Shown: piece by piece, positions 51,804-64,000 of the stretch | Position numbering within the stretch: the stretch's first letter is position 1 | How the letters are laid out: the number at the start of each line of letters is the position of its first letter | Origin: Gorsachius magnificus | Taxonomy: Eukaryota; Chordata; Aves; Pelecaniformes; Ardeidae | Assembly: GCA_034008185.1 (NCBI GenBank) | Contig: CM067081.1 | Coordinates: forward strand, 11,097,821 to 11,161,820 | Direction of reading: 5' to 3' | Length of the DNA stretch: 64,000 nt | Made by a program: the position numbers and the translations under genes | Notes under the pieces: model-generated | What the model saw: only the letters and a program-made list of their open reading frames with translations | Database searches by the model: none | Told to the model about the DNA's origin: nothing

Positions 51804-54800
51804 GGTGAAAGAATGATGTGATGGAGGTGAATATGGGCCGCTGGTCAGGCTCACGGCCACCTCCGTCATGCCTTGCCCTTCTGATTGTCAAGTTCCTGGC
51901 ATCCATTTGCCAGGTAGCTCACGGGACCTCCCCGCTTGGCTTTCACTTCACACATTCCACTTACAATGCTACGGTGTATGAGAATTCAGCAGCCAGGACC
52001 TATGTCAACAGTCAAACGAGGATGGGCATTATCTTGGCCGACCTTTCATGGGATATAAAGTACAGGATAGTGTCTGGTGATGACGAGGGCTTTTTTAAAG
52101 CAGAGGAAGTCATCATTGCTGACTTTTGCTTCCTAAGAATAAGGACTAAAGGTGGGAATTCTGCTATATTGAACAGAGAAATCCAGGACAACTATTTATT
52201 GATGGTGAAAGGGTCTGTCAGAGGAGAGGACTTGGAAGCATGGACAAAAGTGAACATCCAGGTTTTGGATATGAATGACTTAAGACCTTTGTTTTCACCA
52301 ACGACATACTCTGTCACAATAGCAGAAAGCACTCCTTTAAGGACTAGCATTGCACAGGTGACGGCAACAGATGCAGATATTGGGTCCAACGGTGAATTTT
52401 ATTATTACTTCAAAAACAAAGTTGACCTCTTCTCAGTTCATCCTACGAGTGGTGTTATCTCCTTAAGTGGCCGGTTAAACTATGATGAGAAAAACAGATA
52501 CGATCTTGAGATTTTGGCTGTGGACCGTGGGATGAAGCTTTATGGAAACAACGGTGTAAGCAGCACTGCCAAGCTTTATGTTCACATTGAACGTATAAAT
52601 GAACACGCCCCAACGATAAATGTAGTAACCCATATTCCCTTCCCATCAGATAAGGAGCCTACCTATGCAGTTGTTAACATTGATGATCTAGATGAAGGAG
52701 CCAATGGAGAAATAGAATCTGTTTCTATTGTGGCTGGGGATCCACTAGAACAGTTCTTCCTGACTAAAGAAGGTAAATGGATGAATGAGTACAAAATCAA
52801 AGAAAGAAAGCCTATTGATTGGGACAGCTTCCCATATGGTTATAACCTGACTCTCCAAGCCAAGGACAAAGGATCTCCTCAGAAATTTTCTGCAGTCAAA
52901 CTGGTCCACATTGCTAGTCCCAGGAAAGAAAATATCCCCATGAAGTTTGAAAAGGAAGCATATGATGTTTCAATCAGTGAATTTTCACCTCCTGGTGTGG
53001 TGGTTGCAGTAGTTAAGCTGATGCCTGAGCCACAGGGTGTGGAATATAGATTATCTCCAAGTGAGGAAGCCAAGTATTTTAAGATCAATCCCAACACAGG
53101 CCTTATTACTACTGCTCATCCTTTGAAAATCATTGAGAAGGACCTCTATGAATTAGAAGTGTATGCAAACAAAGGTGGTGATTTAAAAGCACAGGTTACT
53201 GTCAGGTTAGAAGATGCCAACGATCATACTCCAGAGTTCCAGCAGTCCTCCTACAGCTCATTCATCAACGAAAGCGTCCCTGTGGGGTCTAGCGTTTTGG
53301 CAGTTTCAGCAGTTGATAAAGATAGGGGAGAAAATGGATACATAACATACAGCGTTGCCAGTCTGAACTCACTACCATTTACAATAAACCAGTTTACAGG
53401 TGTTATCAGCACATCTGAAGAACTGGATTTTGAGTCTTCACCAGAAAGCTACAGGTTCATTGTGAGAGCTTCCGACTGGGGTTCTCCCTACCGCCATGAA
53501 AGCGAGGTGAATGTCACCATATACATAGGCAATGTCAATGATAACAAACCCCTCTTTGAAAAAGTGGCGTGCCAGGGAGTGATTTCATCTGATTTTCCCG
53601 TCGGTGGTCACATCACTGCTGTTTCTGCAATAGACATAGATGAGTTAGAGCTTGTGAAGTACAAAATAATCTCTGGAAATGAACTTGGCATTTTTTACTT
53701 AAATCCTGACTCTGGTGTCCTGCAGCTTAAAAAATCTTTAATTAATTCTGGCATAAAGAACAGCAATTTTGGCCTTAAGATAACAGCAACTGATGGAGAG
53801 AACTTTGCTGATGCTATGTTTGTTAATATTTCGGTAGTTCATGGTAAAGTGTCTTCAAAGACCTTTAGCTGTAGAGAAACTAGAGTTGCTCAGAAGCTAG
53901 CAGAAAAATTACTCAAAAAGGCAAAAGCAAATGTGAAGCTGAATTTGGAAGATGGTTTTCTTGATTTTTATTCGGTGAACAGGCAGGCACCACATTTTGA
54001 CAAATCCTTCCCTACTGATGTGAAGGTTTCGGAGGATCTGCCAGTTGGTGCCACCATCCTGAGGATAAAAGCCTATGATGCAGACTCAGGCTTTAATGGG
54101 AGAGTAGTTTATACAATTTCTGATGGTAATGTAGATAGTTGTTTCAACATTGATATGGAGACAGGGGTACTTAATGTTCTTATGCCCTTGGACCGTGAAA
54201 AAACAGAGCTCTATCTCCTTAATATTACAATTTATGATTTAGGCAATCCACAGAAATCTGCATGGAGACTGTTGACTGTCACTGTGGAGGATGCAAATGA
54301 CAACATGCCTGTTTTTTTACAGGACAGTTACTCAGTTAATATTTTGGAAAGTACAGGTCTTGGTACAGAGATTATCCAGGTAGAAGCCAGAGATAAAGAC
54401 CTAGGATCCAATGGTGAAGTGACTTACTCAGTACTGACAGACACCCACCAATTTGCCATCAACAGTTCCACAGGAATGGTGTATGTGGCTGATCAACTAG
54501 ACCGGGAATCAAAAGCAAACTACACGCTGAAGATTGAGGCTAGGGACAAAGCAGAGAGTGGCCATCAGCAGTTTTCTGTTGTGCCTCTGAAAGTTTTTTT
54601 GGATGATGTCAATGACTGTTCTCCAGCCTTTATACCATCCAGCTACAATGTGAAGGTCCTTGAGGACCTGCCAGTTGGCACTGTCATAGCTTGGTTGGAA
54701 ACTCATGATCCAGATCTTGGCTTGGGAGGTCAAGTCCGTTACTCGCTGGTGAACGATTACAATGGGCGGTTTGAGATAGACAAAGCAAGCGGCGCCATCC

Positions 54801-55115
54801 GCTTGAACAAAGAGCTTGATTATGAGAAGCAGCAGTTCTACAACCTGACTGTGCGCGCGAAGGACAAGGGGCGCCCAGTTTCTCTGTCTTCTGTTTCTTT
54901 TGTGGAAGTTGAAGTGGTGGATGTTAATGAAAATCTCTATACCCCCTATTTTCCTGACTTTGCCGTCATTGGATCTGTAAAGGAAAACTCCCGCATTGGT
55001 ACAAGTGTTTTGCAAGTTGTTGCTCGAGACGAGGACTCTGGAAGGGATGGAGAGATCCAGTATTCCATCAGGGATGGCAGTGGCCTGGGGAGATTCAGCA
55101 TAGATGAAGAAACTG
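51804..55115 (+). CDS. FAT3: Protocadherin Fat 3, first coding exon (partial)
   Basis: FAT3 is a giant type I membrane cadherin, with 30-odd cadherin repeats followed by laminin-G and EGF domains, that guides dendrite and neurite organisation. Only the first exon-encoded part is here. The exon follows a strong acceptor (TTCTTTCTCTGTCACAG) and ends at AACTG|GTGAGT, phase 1, after 1098 complete codons. I place the start at ATG 51821 (MEVNMGRW), with G at -3 and G at +4. Seen: a hydrophobic signal segment at residues 18-34; cadherin repeats at about 41-157, 158-264, 265-372, 373-474, 475-579, 580-680, 723-832, 833-937 and 938-1043; and the start of a tenth. Calcium-binding motifs are [11 protein letters not shown] (182-192), [10 protein letters not shown] (464-473), [10 protein letters not shown] (570-579), [10 protein letters not shown] (823-832), [10 protein letters not shown] (928-937) and LDRE (790, 893). 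The family assignment rests on recognition of near-identical FAT3 strings. FAT1 is the main alternative but fits less well. The frame is intact throughout. Confidence 0.95.
51813..51821 (+). promoter_or_regulatory. Two-codon upstream frame overlapping FAT3 start
   Basis: Nine bases into the exon the transcript reads ATG ATG TGA, and the TGA shares its final A with the FAT3 ATG (TGATGG). The first upstream ATG has A at -3 and the second also has A at -3. The main ATG has G at -3 and G at +4. This is the arrangement in which termination-reinitiation or leaky scanning would set FAT3 translation. Confidence 0.6.
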
Positions 55116-57621
55116 GTGAGTTTTGTTTCTTATTTCCTTTTCCCTTTGTAGAGCTTTTTGCAAAAACAAAGCTTAGGCATAATTATTTTCTACCCTTAAC
55201 AAGAAGTTCAGTTCTTAACAGGCAAGATAAAATTATAAATAAGGCTTTTCCAGGCACAGCAATGACATGATTTAATTACCTGGTTACATTCATCACTCTG
55301 TGGGTGTGAAATAATACACATTGCTTTTCAGCAGCTATGTGATGACTCCATGTAGAAAGCAGTGGTAGTTGCAGAATGACTCGCTTCCAGTCACTGTATT
55401 ATCTGTTGATCGTTGTAAATTACTCAGGTCACTTCCACAGAGTCACAACGCTCATGACCTTGAATGTTAAATGTTGAATGTGGTGTTAAACCCAGTGAAA
55501 GGAAATAAGGAGCACGAAACAAGAATTATTTCATCCTAAAACCTGCTTTTGGTCGCCTTCTTATTGTTGGTGAGAGTAATTTTTCATGGGAGTTAGCTGT
55601 CTGGAATGACACACCATTCTGTGTAATACGCTTTCGCGTGGCGTGGTGTTCGTCAGTATTGACATGCTCATGTAAAGGTAGAAATACAGGGAAAGACGCT
55701 AACCAACTGTGCTAGCTTTCCCTTGGTGATGGTAGTATATGAACATTGATGTTAGAACACAGTAGTAATAGAGTGGAGATTTTCAAGATGTTGAACTTCA
55801 CTACTGCACCACCCTTTTGGAACATGTGGAAAATGCAAACTATAAAAGGTTATCTAGTAAAACACTTAAAAAGTTGGCTATTTAAATGTCTGATAGCTGT
55901 TGGGAGTGATGGTGCAGCTGTGGTACTAGAAGTAATGAGGAAATTAGAAAATATTAGTCAACAGTCTCAGAAATTATATTAAATGTGTTAGGTCTGTGGG
56001 TTTACTGTGGTTTAAGCAGACTTTGTATGTCTTTTACTAAAGCTTTTAATTGAGAATGTGGTATTAAAGCATAAGATTAAAATGTATGTTTTGGCAAAAT
56101 CAAACTGTTTAATCAAATGTCAACTTTCTAAACTGAACATTATGAAAAACAGACGACATTACAAATGCTGTGGATCGTGTCTGAGCATAAGCAGTGAAAA
56201 ATATTTTTACTCTATTTGTGCTATAGTCTCTCTGCTGCAGCTGTGCACAGATGATACAGTCAAAACCTTGTGTCCAGAAACATCAAACTCGAGTGTCAAA
56301 AGTCAAGAGGGTGCCTACTCTAATTTCGAGAAATGTTAAGAACTCACATATCCTGCAGTGCTAATAGCAGTTGAAGGCATTCAGGTAACATTTTTTAGGC
56401 AGTTGAACATGAATTTCAATTTTAAGCTCCTGCATTTGAAAATTTTGGGCTACCTGCTTATTCAGTAGCATCAATTTCTGCTAAATGCGTTCTTTATAAA
56501 GGAATGGGAGACTGGTCCAAATGCTGCAGCGTTGGCCTGAAAATATCAAGATTCAACATTACTGAATTGAAAGAAAAAAAAAACAAACAAAACTACTTGG
56601 GGAAAGTAAGTTAATACATGTCACTGATGAATAAATTAACAAGGGTTTTTACCCTGTGCCTAGATTAGTAGGGGCGATAGCCTGTAGTAAGTTAGGGCCC
56701 CCGTTCAGTAAAGCACAAATTGTGTTGTGACATGAGTGGGAATTGTAATCAGTTAAACTTAGTTCCTTTCCAGAATTGAAATCTGGTTGTGGGGGGAAAC
56801 CCCACAAACCGCCCCCCGAACTTTAAAAGTTGCATGTATTTGTCTTCTTTCACTCTGTCACAAGTATTTTCATGAAAATGAAGCAACCCTGTAACTTGTT
56901 CTGTTGCCCTAAACCGTTCCAGAAGACACTTTGTAATCTGGCAGATCAAAAGACTCTTTTGGATTCTCTTTCTATCTTTTTTCCTCAGTTTTTCAGTACA
57001 ACTTAAGCCTTCTTGAAACCATCCTGGGGAATGCGTGGGTGCACAGCAGCAGCAAGAGTGATGTGGAGAGCAGGGCTTGGGGGTTCGGGAGTCACCCCGA
57101 GCCATGCTGTTGTAACCCAGGTGCAGAATTTGACCTGCTGTGTCAAATAGGACACAACGTTAATACCCTGCTATTGAACTGGTGGCAACCTAAATGCTGC
57201 TGAATGATGAATCAGCTATCTAGCTGTAGAAAAGAGCTCAAGTCGCATATTGAATTAATTTAAAAAGAGATAGCTGTTTATTTACTTTCAGCGCAGTTAA
57301 TTTGTCACTTTTAAACTGACCGGCTCTATTGGCTTATGCACTGTCTCTCCTGAAATTTGTGAAGGTAAGCAGGAGCGCGAAGTACAACAAATCAATAGTT
57401 TTGGCTGCTGCCTTAATGAAAAGAAGACTGCAGTATCCATTATAATCATTAGGATATAAACTGGGCCAAATTCATCCTGATATGTGAGCTGGCTGGACTC
57501 CAAGCAAGACTGTGCTTTCAGCAAAATTCTTCTCGAGTGCATTATTTTTATTCTGCAATATTCCATCTCAATGGTGTCACCCCATCTGCTGAGTGAGGTA
57601 TGCCTGTGCTCCCCGAAGCCT
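55116..57621. other. FAT3: FAT3 intron after first coding exon
   Basis: GTGAGT opens the intron. Frame-compatible read-through from the exon stays open for about 50 codons and then stops at 55268-55270. That extension (GEFCFLFPF and onwards) has no cadherin features, so it is intronic. No other exon, RNA or repeat was recognised here. Confidence 0.8.
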
Positions 57622-58812
57622 ATCATAGAATAATCTGTTTGGAAAGGCCTTTAAGATCATCAAGTCCAACCATACCTGTCCACTAGTAAACCATGTCCCT
57701 AAGCACCTCATCTACCCATCTTTTAAATACCTCCAGGGATGGGGATTCCACCACTTCCCTAGGCAGCCCATTCCAGTGCTTGACAACCCTTTCAGTGAAG
57801 AAATTTTTCCTAATATCTAATCTAAACATCCCTGGTGCAACTTGAGGCCATTTCCCCCCATCCTATCGATTGTTACTTCGGAAAGGAGACCGACCCCCAA
57901 CTCACTACGCCCTCCTGTCAGGCAGTTGTAGAGGGCAATAAGGTCTCCTCTCAGCCTCCTCTTCTCCTGACTAAAGAACCCCAGTTCCCTCAGCCGCGCC
58001 TCATTGGACTTGTGCTACAGATCCTTCACCAGCTTTGTTGCCCTTCACTGCACATGCTCCAGTGCCTCAATGTCCTTCTTGTAGTGAGGGGCCCAACACT
58101 GAACACAGCATTCAAGGTGCAGCCTTACCAGTGCCGAGTACAGGGGAAGGATGACTTCCCTGGTCCTGCTGGTTACACTATTCCTGATACAAGCCAGGAT
58201 GCCATTGGCTTTCTTGGCCACCTGGGCACACTGCTGGCTCATATTCAGTTGGCTGTCAACCAGTAGCCCCAGATCCCTCTCTGCAAAGCAGCTTTCCATC
58301 CGTTCTTCCCCAAGCCTTTAGCGTTGCATGGGGTTGTTGTGACCCAAGTACAGGACCCGGCACTTGCCTTGTTGAACTTCATACAGTTGGCTGCAGCCCT
58401 TTGATCCAGCCTGTCCAGATCCCTCTGTAGAACCTTCCTACCCTCAAGCAGATCAACACTCCCACCCAACTCATCTGCAAACTTGCTGAGGGTGCACTCA
58501 ATCCCTCTGTCCAGGTCATTGATAATCAAAGATGTTAAACAGAACTGGCCCTAACATTGAGCCTTGTGGAAAACCACTTGTGACAGGCCTCCAACTCGAT
58601 TTAACTCCATTCACCATCACCCTTTGGGCCCGGCCACCCAGACAGTTTTTACCCAATAAAGAATATGCCTATCCAAGCCATGAGCAGGCAGTTTCTCCAG
58701 GAAAATTCTGTGGGAAACAGTGTCAAAGGCTTTACTAAAGTCCAGGTAGACTACATCCACAGCCTTTCTCTCATCCACTAAGTATGTCACCTTGTCATAG
58801 AAGATCATAGAA
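57622..58812 (-). mobile_element. CR1 LINE, about 1.2 kb, minus strand
   Basis: The 3' end is at 57622-57632 (TATCATAGAAT on the + strand, the octamer complement). The element runs upward to a 5' truncation near 58812, inside the RT. Minus-strand translation shows FYDKVTYLVDERKAVDVVYLDFSKAFDTVSH, then [72 protein letters not shown] and [13 protein letters not shown]. Further on are the LFSQEKRRL-, WNGLPREVV- and SLEVFKR-type blocks and the 3' UTR. The FADD box reads FADE with TK deleted (58470-58481), and frameshifts are present. It lies antisense in the FAT3 intron and shares its tail type with the 8.1 and 17.8 kb copies. Confidence 0.93.
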
Positions 58813-61800
58813 TGTTGATACCGAGGAGGGGAAACAGTGCAGAGATACCTGAGGAGGAGCTGGCTTGTATGGTGGATCCACACCGCACCATGCTGCTGCA
58901 TGCATGATGGCTTTGATCTTGTTCCATTATAGATTTATACAGCTGCATATAGTTGCATCTAACTCTACTGAACTTGACCTGGCTTGTAGTGTGGGTTCCA
59001 CAACAGGCTGTTCTCCATTCAGGTCCGTTCATGGTCAGTGAGCTTAGGAGTCTCCTCCGTATTGGCCAATGTGGATCTCTCTGCATAGGGTATACAGGCA
59101 AATCCTGGTGCTGTTGCAGTTTGATAAGAGATGTGCTGTGGGGGTGAGCCTGGGATTTTCTTCCCACAGTGCTGCTCTTTGCCTTGTGTCATAGAGAATC
59201 TGTTTTGAGGATTATCGTTGTGTTACAGCATTAAGTGTTGAATACTGTAGTTCATATGTGGTAGTAACCAGAAGCATAGTGAGCATTTGCCAGCTAGAAG
59301 TATTTGCTGAAGTGAAATTTTACATGTATTTGGTCCCACAGCCTTGTGAATCATTTCCAAATTTGTTTCAGTGGATTTACTTTCCTTTTCCAGGAGGCAG
59401 AGCCGGTACAAATTTGTAAACCAATAAAAACTCTCCTGAAGTAGAAGGCAGCAGTTCCTGACCTCCTCCAACTTCATCCCTGGTTTCCCACTAGTATGTT
59501 AGCCAGCAGACTAAATTTCTCATGGGTTTTCAATTCAACTGATGGTTCAGAGCTAAAAAAACTGGTTTAAGACTTTTCTAGAAGTTAAAAAAAAAAAGAA
59601 CATTTTTAAGTCGAGGACTCATTTGTTGATCCAAGCCTCAATGGAGATGTTCACCAGCCTAGGTGTATAGTTCAAATTCACTGATTTTCTATCTTTATTG
59701 GGCTATTTATTGACTGTTGGTATAAATGGCACAAGTTTGCCACTTAAGATCCCTGCACTGAGGGACACGTAATGTCATCCTGCCATTTATGGATTTTCTT
59801 TTTCCTTTTGTCTGCCGTTCAGAACCGCTTTTTTTTTTTTTTTTTTTTTTTTGCATCCTTCTCATTCTCTTGGACTCCTGAGATGTAATCTGTATGATGA
59901 AAGATGGTCATCTACAGTCACAACTAGTCACTGCAGGCTTTCCTTATAGTCGACAGAGAGAAATGGGCAATTGAGAAACATGATTCATTTTGCCCTAAAG
60001 TAAGAATATGAAATAAGTTGGATAAATCATGCTCTAAAAATGTGCATTTTTCTCTGAACTATGAAAGGTCCTTGTATGATTAGCTCAGAGGTAGATGTCT
60101 ACACTTGAACACCTTGCTTTGGCCAGATGTAACCCACCCCTGTTAACTGTAAACCAACTGTAAACAAGAATATGTGCTGTCAGGTTCACATGCTAGATAG
60201 TATGTGTAGACTCCTCTCTACCAGTTTGACGGTTTTAGCCTTATTTCAGGGAATTGTATTTCAATATGAAGCCCACACATAAATGTACTTCTAAAAAGAA
60301 GAACTGGAAAGAACATTTTTAAGAGCATAAGAGATGAGAGTTGTGCAGCTAATATTTTACGGTTTTTCATTTTCTGCGAACACAGTGCTGGACAGGAGCA
60401 TCCCACCCTCTTTTCCGTCTAGAGAAAGTCATTAAGGTCTGATACTTTACCTTACTTGTGGAAGTAGGTGGTTACCTTCCCCTTACACAGTTCAGGGGCT
60501 ATGGAGAAGCTCGAGCCATATCTTCCTCTCTAGTACTGCTTCACGCCTGGTGTGTTTCTCTGAACTCCTCATCAGTCTGCTAGTTGCAGTTCCTTGGAAG
60601 AGAATTATATAAAGACCCCTCCATGTTTCCAGATTGTTGTAACTCAAAATTAGCAGAGATCTGTTAAAGATTTTTGTGGGATGACAGTATTCTCTGATTT
60701 TTCATTCTAGTGCTGGCTATAATAGATACAATTATTCCTCTGGAAATTATCTCTGTCAGAAGTCCTCTACTGCCTTCATAAACCCCTGGATTTTCTCATC
60801 TCTGCTATGTACACCCTCATAGTGCTGATACCACAGCAAAATGGTATATTTTTGCTGTCTCAGGAGCTGGTGGTGACTCCAGCAAATGCATATGGCTTTA
60901 TGATACCACCTACCTTGGGTGACTAATTGCCATCTAGCAGTACCTCTTTTCTGGCTGCTGTGGGGACTTGGACAACTAGCGAGACTTCCTGACTTCTCAA
61001 AAGGTTGAGTTAGATGAGATCAGTCCTAGCCTAAATGCTGATGTCTTCCTTCTCATTTTTTAATGATTTGTGGTTCAGCTAAACAGCATTTTTGACTCAA
61101 GCTCCACATTTTAGTCTGGCATGTGTTTCTACTCTGTGCGCGGTTGATGTAACAGCCTGGCACTTGAAGAGTTTCTATATATACCCCTATGCTACCCATG
61201 GATGTACTAGTAATAGCAAACGAACGAAATGAGTTCTAGAGGAGCAGAGAGACTAGACACACTCGGTATCTTCTGCTGCAGAGACTTCTTCAGGCTTGAT
61301 TGGAGTTGGTGTGGCAGTGCCTCGGGGTGCAAGGAATGGCTAACTCCTTTCTGCTTCTCAGGAAAGCGTTGAAACATCTTCTTAAGTCCCACTGAAATTG
61401 AACACAGAGACAAAATAGTGGTATTAATGAAATGCTCAGGGGATCTTCAGTGTTCTTGCAAAGCTCATAAGCATGGACTTAAACAACGCTTTCAAAACTT
61501 ACTAACCTCGTTTCCTGAGTTTATTCAGGAGTTTGAGTCCCCTCATCTTCATTGGGACTTTAAATTCAGGCATTAGCTGGCACTAATTTCCACCCCCCGT
61601 CGAGGCCCCCTGGTAAGAACACGAGCTGGAGATGACCCTGTTAACTTGTTATCTTTAGGTGTTTTCAGCCCTGAAATTCAAATGAATTATCCAAGCCTTT
61701 CTTTCACAGTGCTGAAATCTTAAAGATACTATGACATGGAGGTGGGGTGAAAATTATTATAGACTCCATGGATTTATTTATGGTGCCAAGGATAGCAGTT

Positions 61801-64000
61801 GGATCTTCTATTCTGATACCTTTTAAGGTACCTCATGAGTGATAGAAAACCTGACAAACTGTGGCTAGAGTCTAAAAAGAAGCCAGTTGGTGTTGGAAAA
61901 CCCTAATCATGTCTTCTGATGATTAATAATGGAAACAAGAAACACCAGATGATAAAGTTTACAATAAAGCTGACCTGCCTGCCCTGTTATAGCTGTCTGG
62001 CAGAATGGAATAAATTTGTTGGTTCAGACTTTTTGCATCCTGTCGCCGTATTCTAAAATAGTTTTTGGTTATTGTGTATGCAAGTTGAAGGATACTTTAA
62101 TTTATTACAATTTGAGTGGTCTGATAAATATTTATGTGGGACCATTACTAGCATTTCCTTGAAACAAAATCAAGTAAAAATGAAAATGGTTTGTGATACG
62201 TGATTTTTTTTCCCCTCGCTTGTTTAATTTTATGAAAGCATGTAGGAACTAGTGGGTAAATCTGGGCAGGCTCACTTGCAGAATTGAATTCATTGTAGAG
62301 TTTTGAGGCATTAGTATTACATATGTTCTTCATTTTCCTGGTGAATGTAGGCAAATTTCATTGCCCAGAGCCAGTATTTCAGAGCCACTTAATTATTCCA
62401 GGCTTCTAAAACCAGTTTTCAAAGTAACTTCAGGCCATCCAGGAAGACAAGTGCCAGGGGGTGTTGCTGGGAGGTGGCTCAGGAACGGGGGATGCTCGTG
62501 GGGGGTGCATTTGCAGCCGCCCCTCAGGACTGGAGATCGTCAGTCCTCAGCCCGGCCACGATGGCTCTCCTGAGCAGCCTCTGTGGGAAGGAGCATGCCA
62601 GACAGATCACAGGGCACAGTCCTGGCCGAAATCTGGTCTGTCATCCTGTATCTGTGTCAGGCATGAATAAAGCATTCCTGGGAGCAGCTATTTCTGAGTC
62701 TGCAGTACTGTGGTATCGTTGTTCTGTGAGTTACTTCTGGCAGCTTTTAATAGTGCAAGCTTTCCTTCATTTATGATTTCCAATTTTAGGAAAGTAATTG
62801 TTAACATTTTTCTTTTTCTTTAAAATCAGTTGTGGTGGAAAACCAAGGTTGTTTTGATAGATTCTGTGCCTGTGTTTATAATTGCCCTGTCATTTGTAGC
62901 TGTAAATTAGTAAAGGAACAAGGCTTGTCTTGGTTTCACTGGAGTGAATTTGTTTAAGTTTTCATTTAATAATATGAACCCTAAAACAATGCATCAGCTT
63001 ATGAAAATGTTTACTTTAAAGGTCCCTTAGTATCATTCTGACATACTCTGAAAGTTTCTTAAGTGAGACCAGTCATGCAGAATTGTTCCATTCAAGCTGT
63101 TCAGCTCTTTTAGCTTTATACCCCATAAACCAGTTCATGATCTATAATTTTTATAGCTAGCTGTAATTTGCCTGTTTTCCCTTCTTTGGAAAATGTTTAG
63201 AGAATCTCCTTTATTATTCAGGATGCTCCTGATGATAGCACATTTTGTCTCAATCACCGAGTAATTTATTTATTAATAACGAAATATGCAGTTTGTATTT
63301 CCTCCTAGCTCTATCACCCTTGAGATATGTTTTCAGGAGTATTTTGGACTATTGTGTGTTCTGTTATTCTTTCCCTTAGAAATGGCCCCTATTTTAGCCT
63401 GTGCATCATGGTCCGTTAAATTACACACAAGCGCTTCTGCAGAAAGTTTCTGCCTGAAGTGCCAGTGGTGGGACCAAGCCACAGGGGAGCCAGTTCAATG
63501 AGACTGGGGGAAAATTGACTTTGGTGTCTGGTGTTCAGTCTGAGCATCTGAGCACCAGCTTTATCCATGATCTGCCTTCCCATGTGAGCAATTCATGGTA
63601 GTTCAGAGGAAACTGGAGAAAAATCCATTTTAGCTCTTCCAAGGCACCAATGGAAGCCCAGGGGTGTTGAGAAGTGATGATGTTAATGCAAAACTGCAAG
63701 GTTATGAGCATGTGGAGGGCAATATGAGCAGTCCTGTCCTCCTGGGATGTACAGAGGAGGATGCTTCAATGGTGTCTAAGATTGCACGGCACCACTTTTG
63801 GTCTACTGCCTAATCTTTTCCTGAAACAAGTCCAAGAGACAGGAAAGTCCAGTGGCCAATAAAATTGAGGACACATCCTGCCATCTGACCCATGCGGCAG
63901 GTTGTGTGGCTTTTTTAAGGAGCAGTAGAACTGGACAGAGTTGGTCATGGGGCTGCTTTGGAGCAGAGATAGGTGGTAACATTGGACTATCAAAAATAAA
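58813..64000. other. FAT3: FAT3 intron, no feature recognised
   Basis: This is unique, mostly AT-rich sequence with a T run at 59829-59852. Short frames on both strands carry no recognisable domain. No further FAT3 exon is visible before the window ends. The next FAT3 cadherin exons must lie beyond 64000. Confidence 0.6.
59829..59852. repeat. Poly(T) run, 24 bp
   Basis: An uninterrupted T run is followed by GCATCC. It could be a minus-strand retroposon tail, but no body is recognisable next to it. Confidence 0.88.

Noticed and set aside
51818..51820. GTG one codon upstream of the FAT3 ATG as start
   Set aside because: The frame extends through this GTG, but a proper ATG in strong context follows at once. 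There is no reason to prefer a non-ATG start.
58799..58815. ATCATAGAAT at the far end of the 57.6-58.8 kb CR1, as a second CR1 tail
   Set aside because: The preceding sequence is the RT FYD block where CTATGA occurs naturally, and no second CR1 body follows.

Overview
The window looks like vertebrate nuclear DNA, most probably avian: intron-rich and AT-leaning, with interspersed repeats that are almost all CR1 LINE fragments. Several of these carry the CR1 3' tail of repeated ATTCTATG-type octamers. I see no Alu/B1/L1-type elements, no prokaryotic gene organisation, no tRNA or rRNA gene and no CRISPR array. A crocodilian or turtle source cannot be formally excluded by eye.

Only one gene is certain. 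At 51804-55115 (+) there is a single 3.3-kb exon carrying the first 1098 codons of an atypical cadherin. I recognise it as FAT3: signal peptide, then nine cadherin repeats and the start of a tenth. It is bounded by a strong 3' splice site (51801-51803) and a GT donor (55116), so everything after 55116 is the next intron. A plausible but unproven 5' non-coding exon/promoter zone lies at about 26.3-27.26 kb, ending in AAAAG|GTAAGG. If real, 27262-51803 is the first FAT3 intron and 1-26.3 kb is upstream intergenic DNA.

Region by region: 1-8.1 kb is non-coding with homopolymer runs. CR1 3' ends lie at 8.12-8.57 (+), 11.86-12.13 (-), 17.82-18.38 (+) and 39.63-39.69 kb (-). A CpG-enriched, TATA-containing segment at 13.07-14.38 kb on the minus strand could be a small unrecognised two-exon gene or a decayed copy of one. 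43.29-47.58 kb is a compound CR1 in which a younger element (about 45.29-47.17) is nested inside an older one. A long minus-strand CR1 lies at 57.62-58.81 kb in the intron after the FAT3 exon. The remaining stretches hold simple repeats, a 55-bp tandem duplication (36064-36173), a TAG/TAA microsatellite between 19-bp direct repeats (40284-40366) and otherwise nothing I can name.

The genes do not form a pathway. The layout is one large, late-spliced neuronal cadherin gene in a gene-poor neighbourhood with decayed retrotransposons. I found no convincing novel multi-gene system. The best candidates for something undescribed are the minus-strand locus at 13.1-14.4 kb and the two-codon upstream frame that overlaps the FAT3 start codon.
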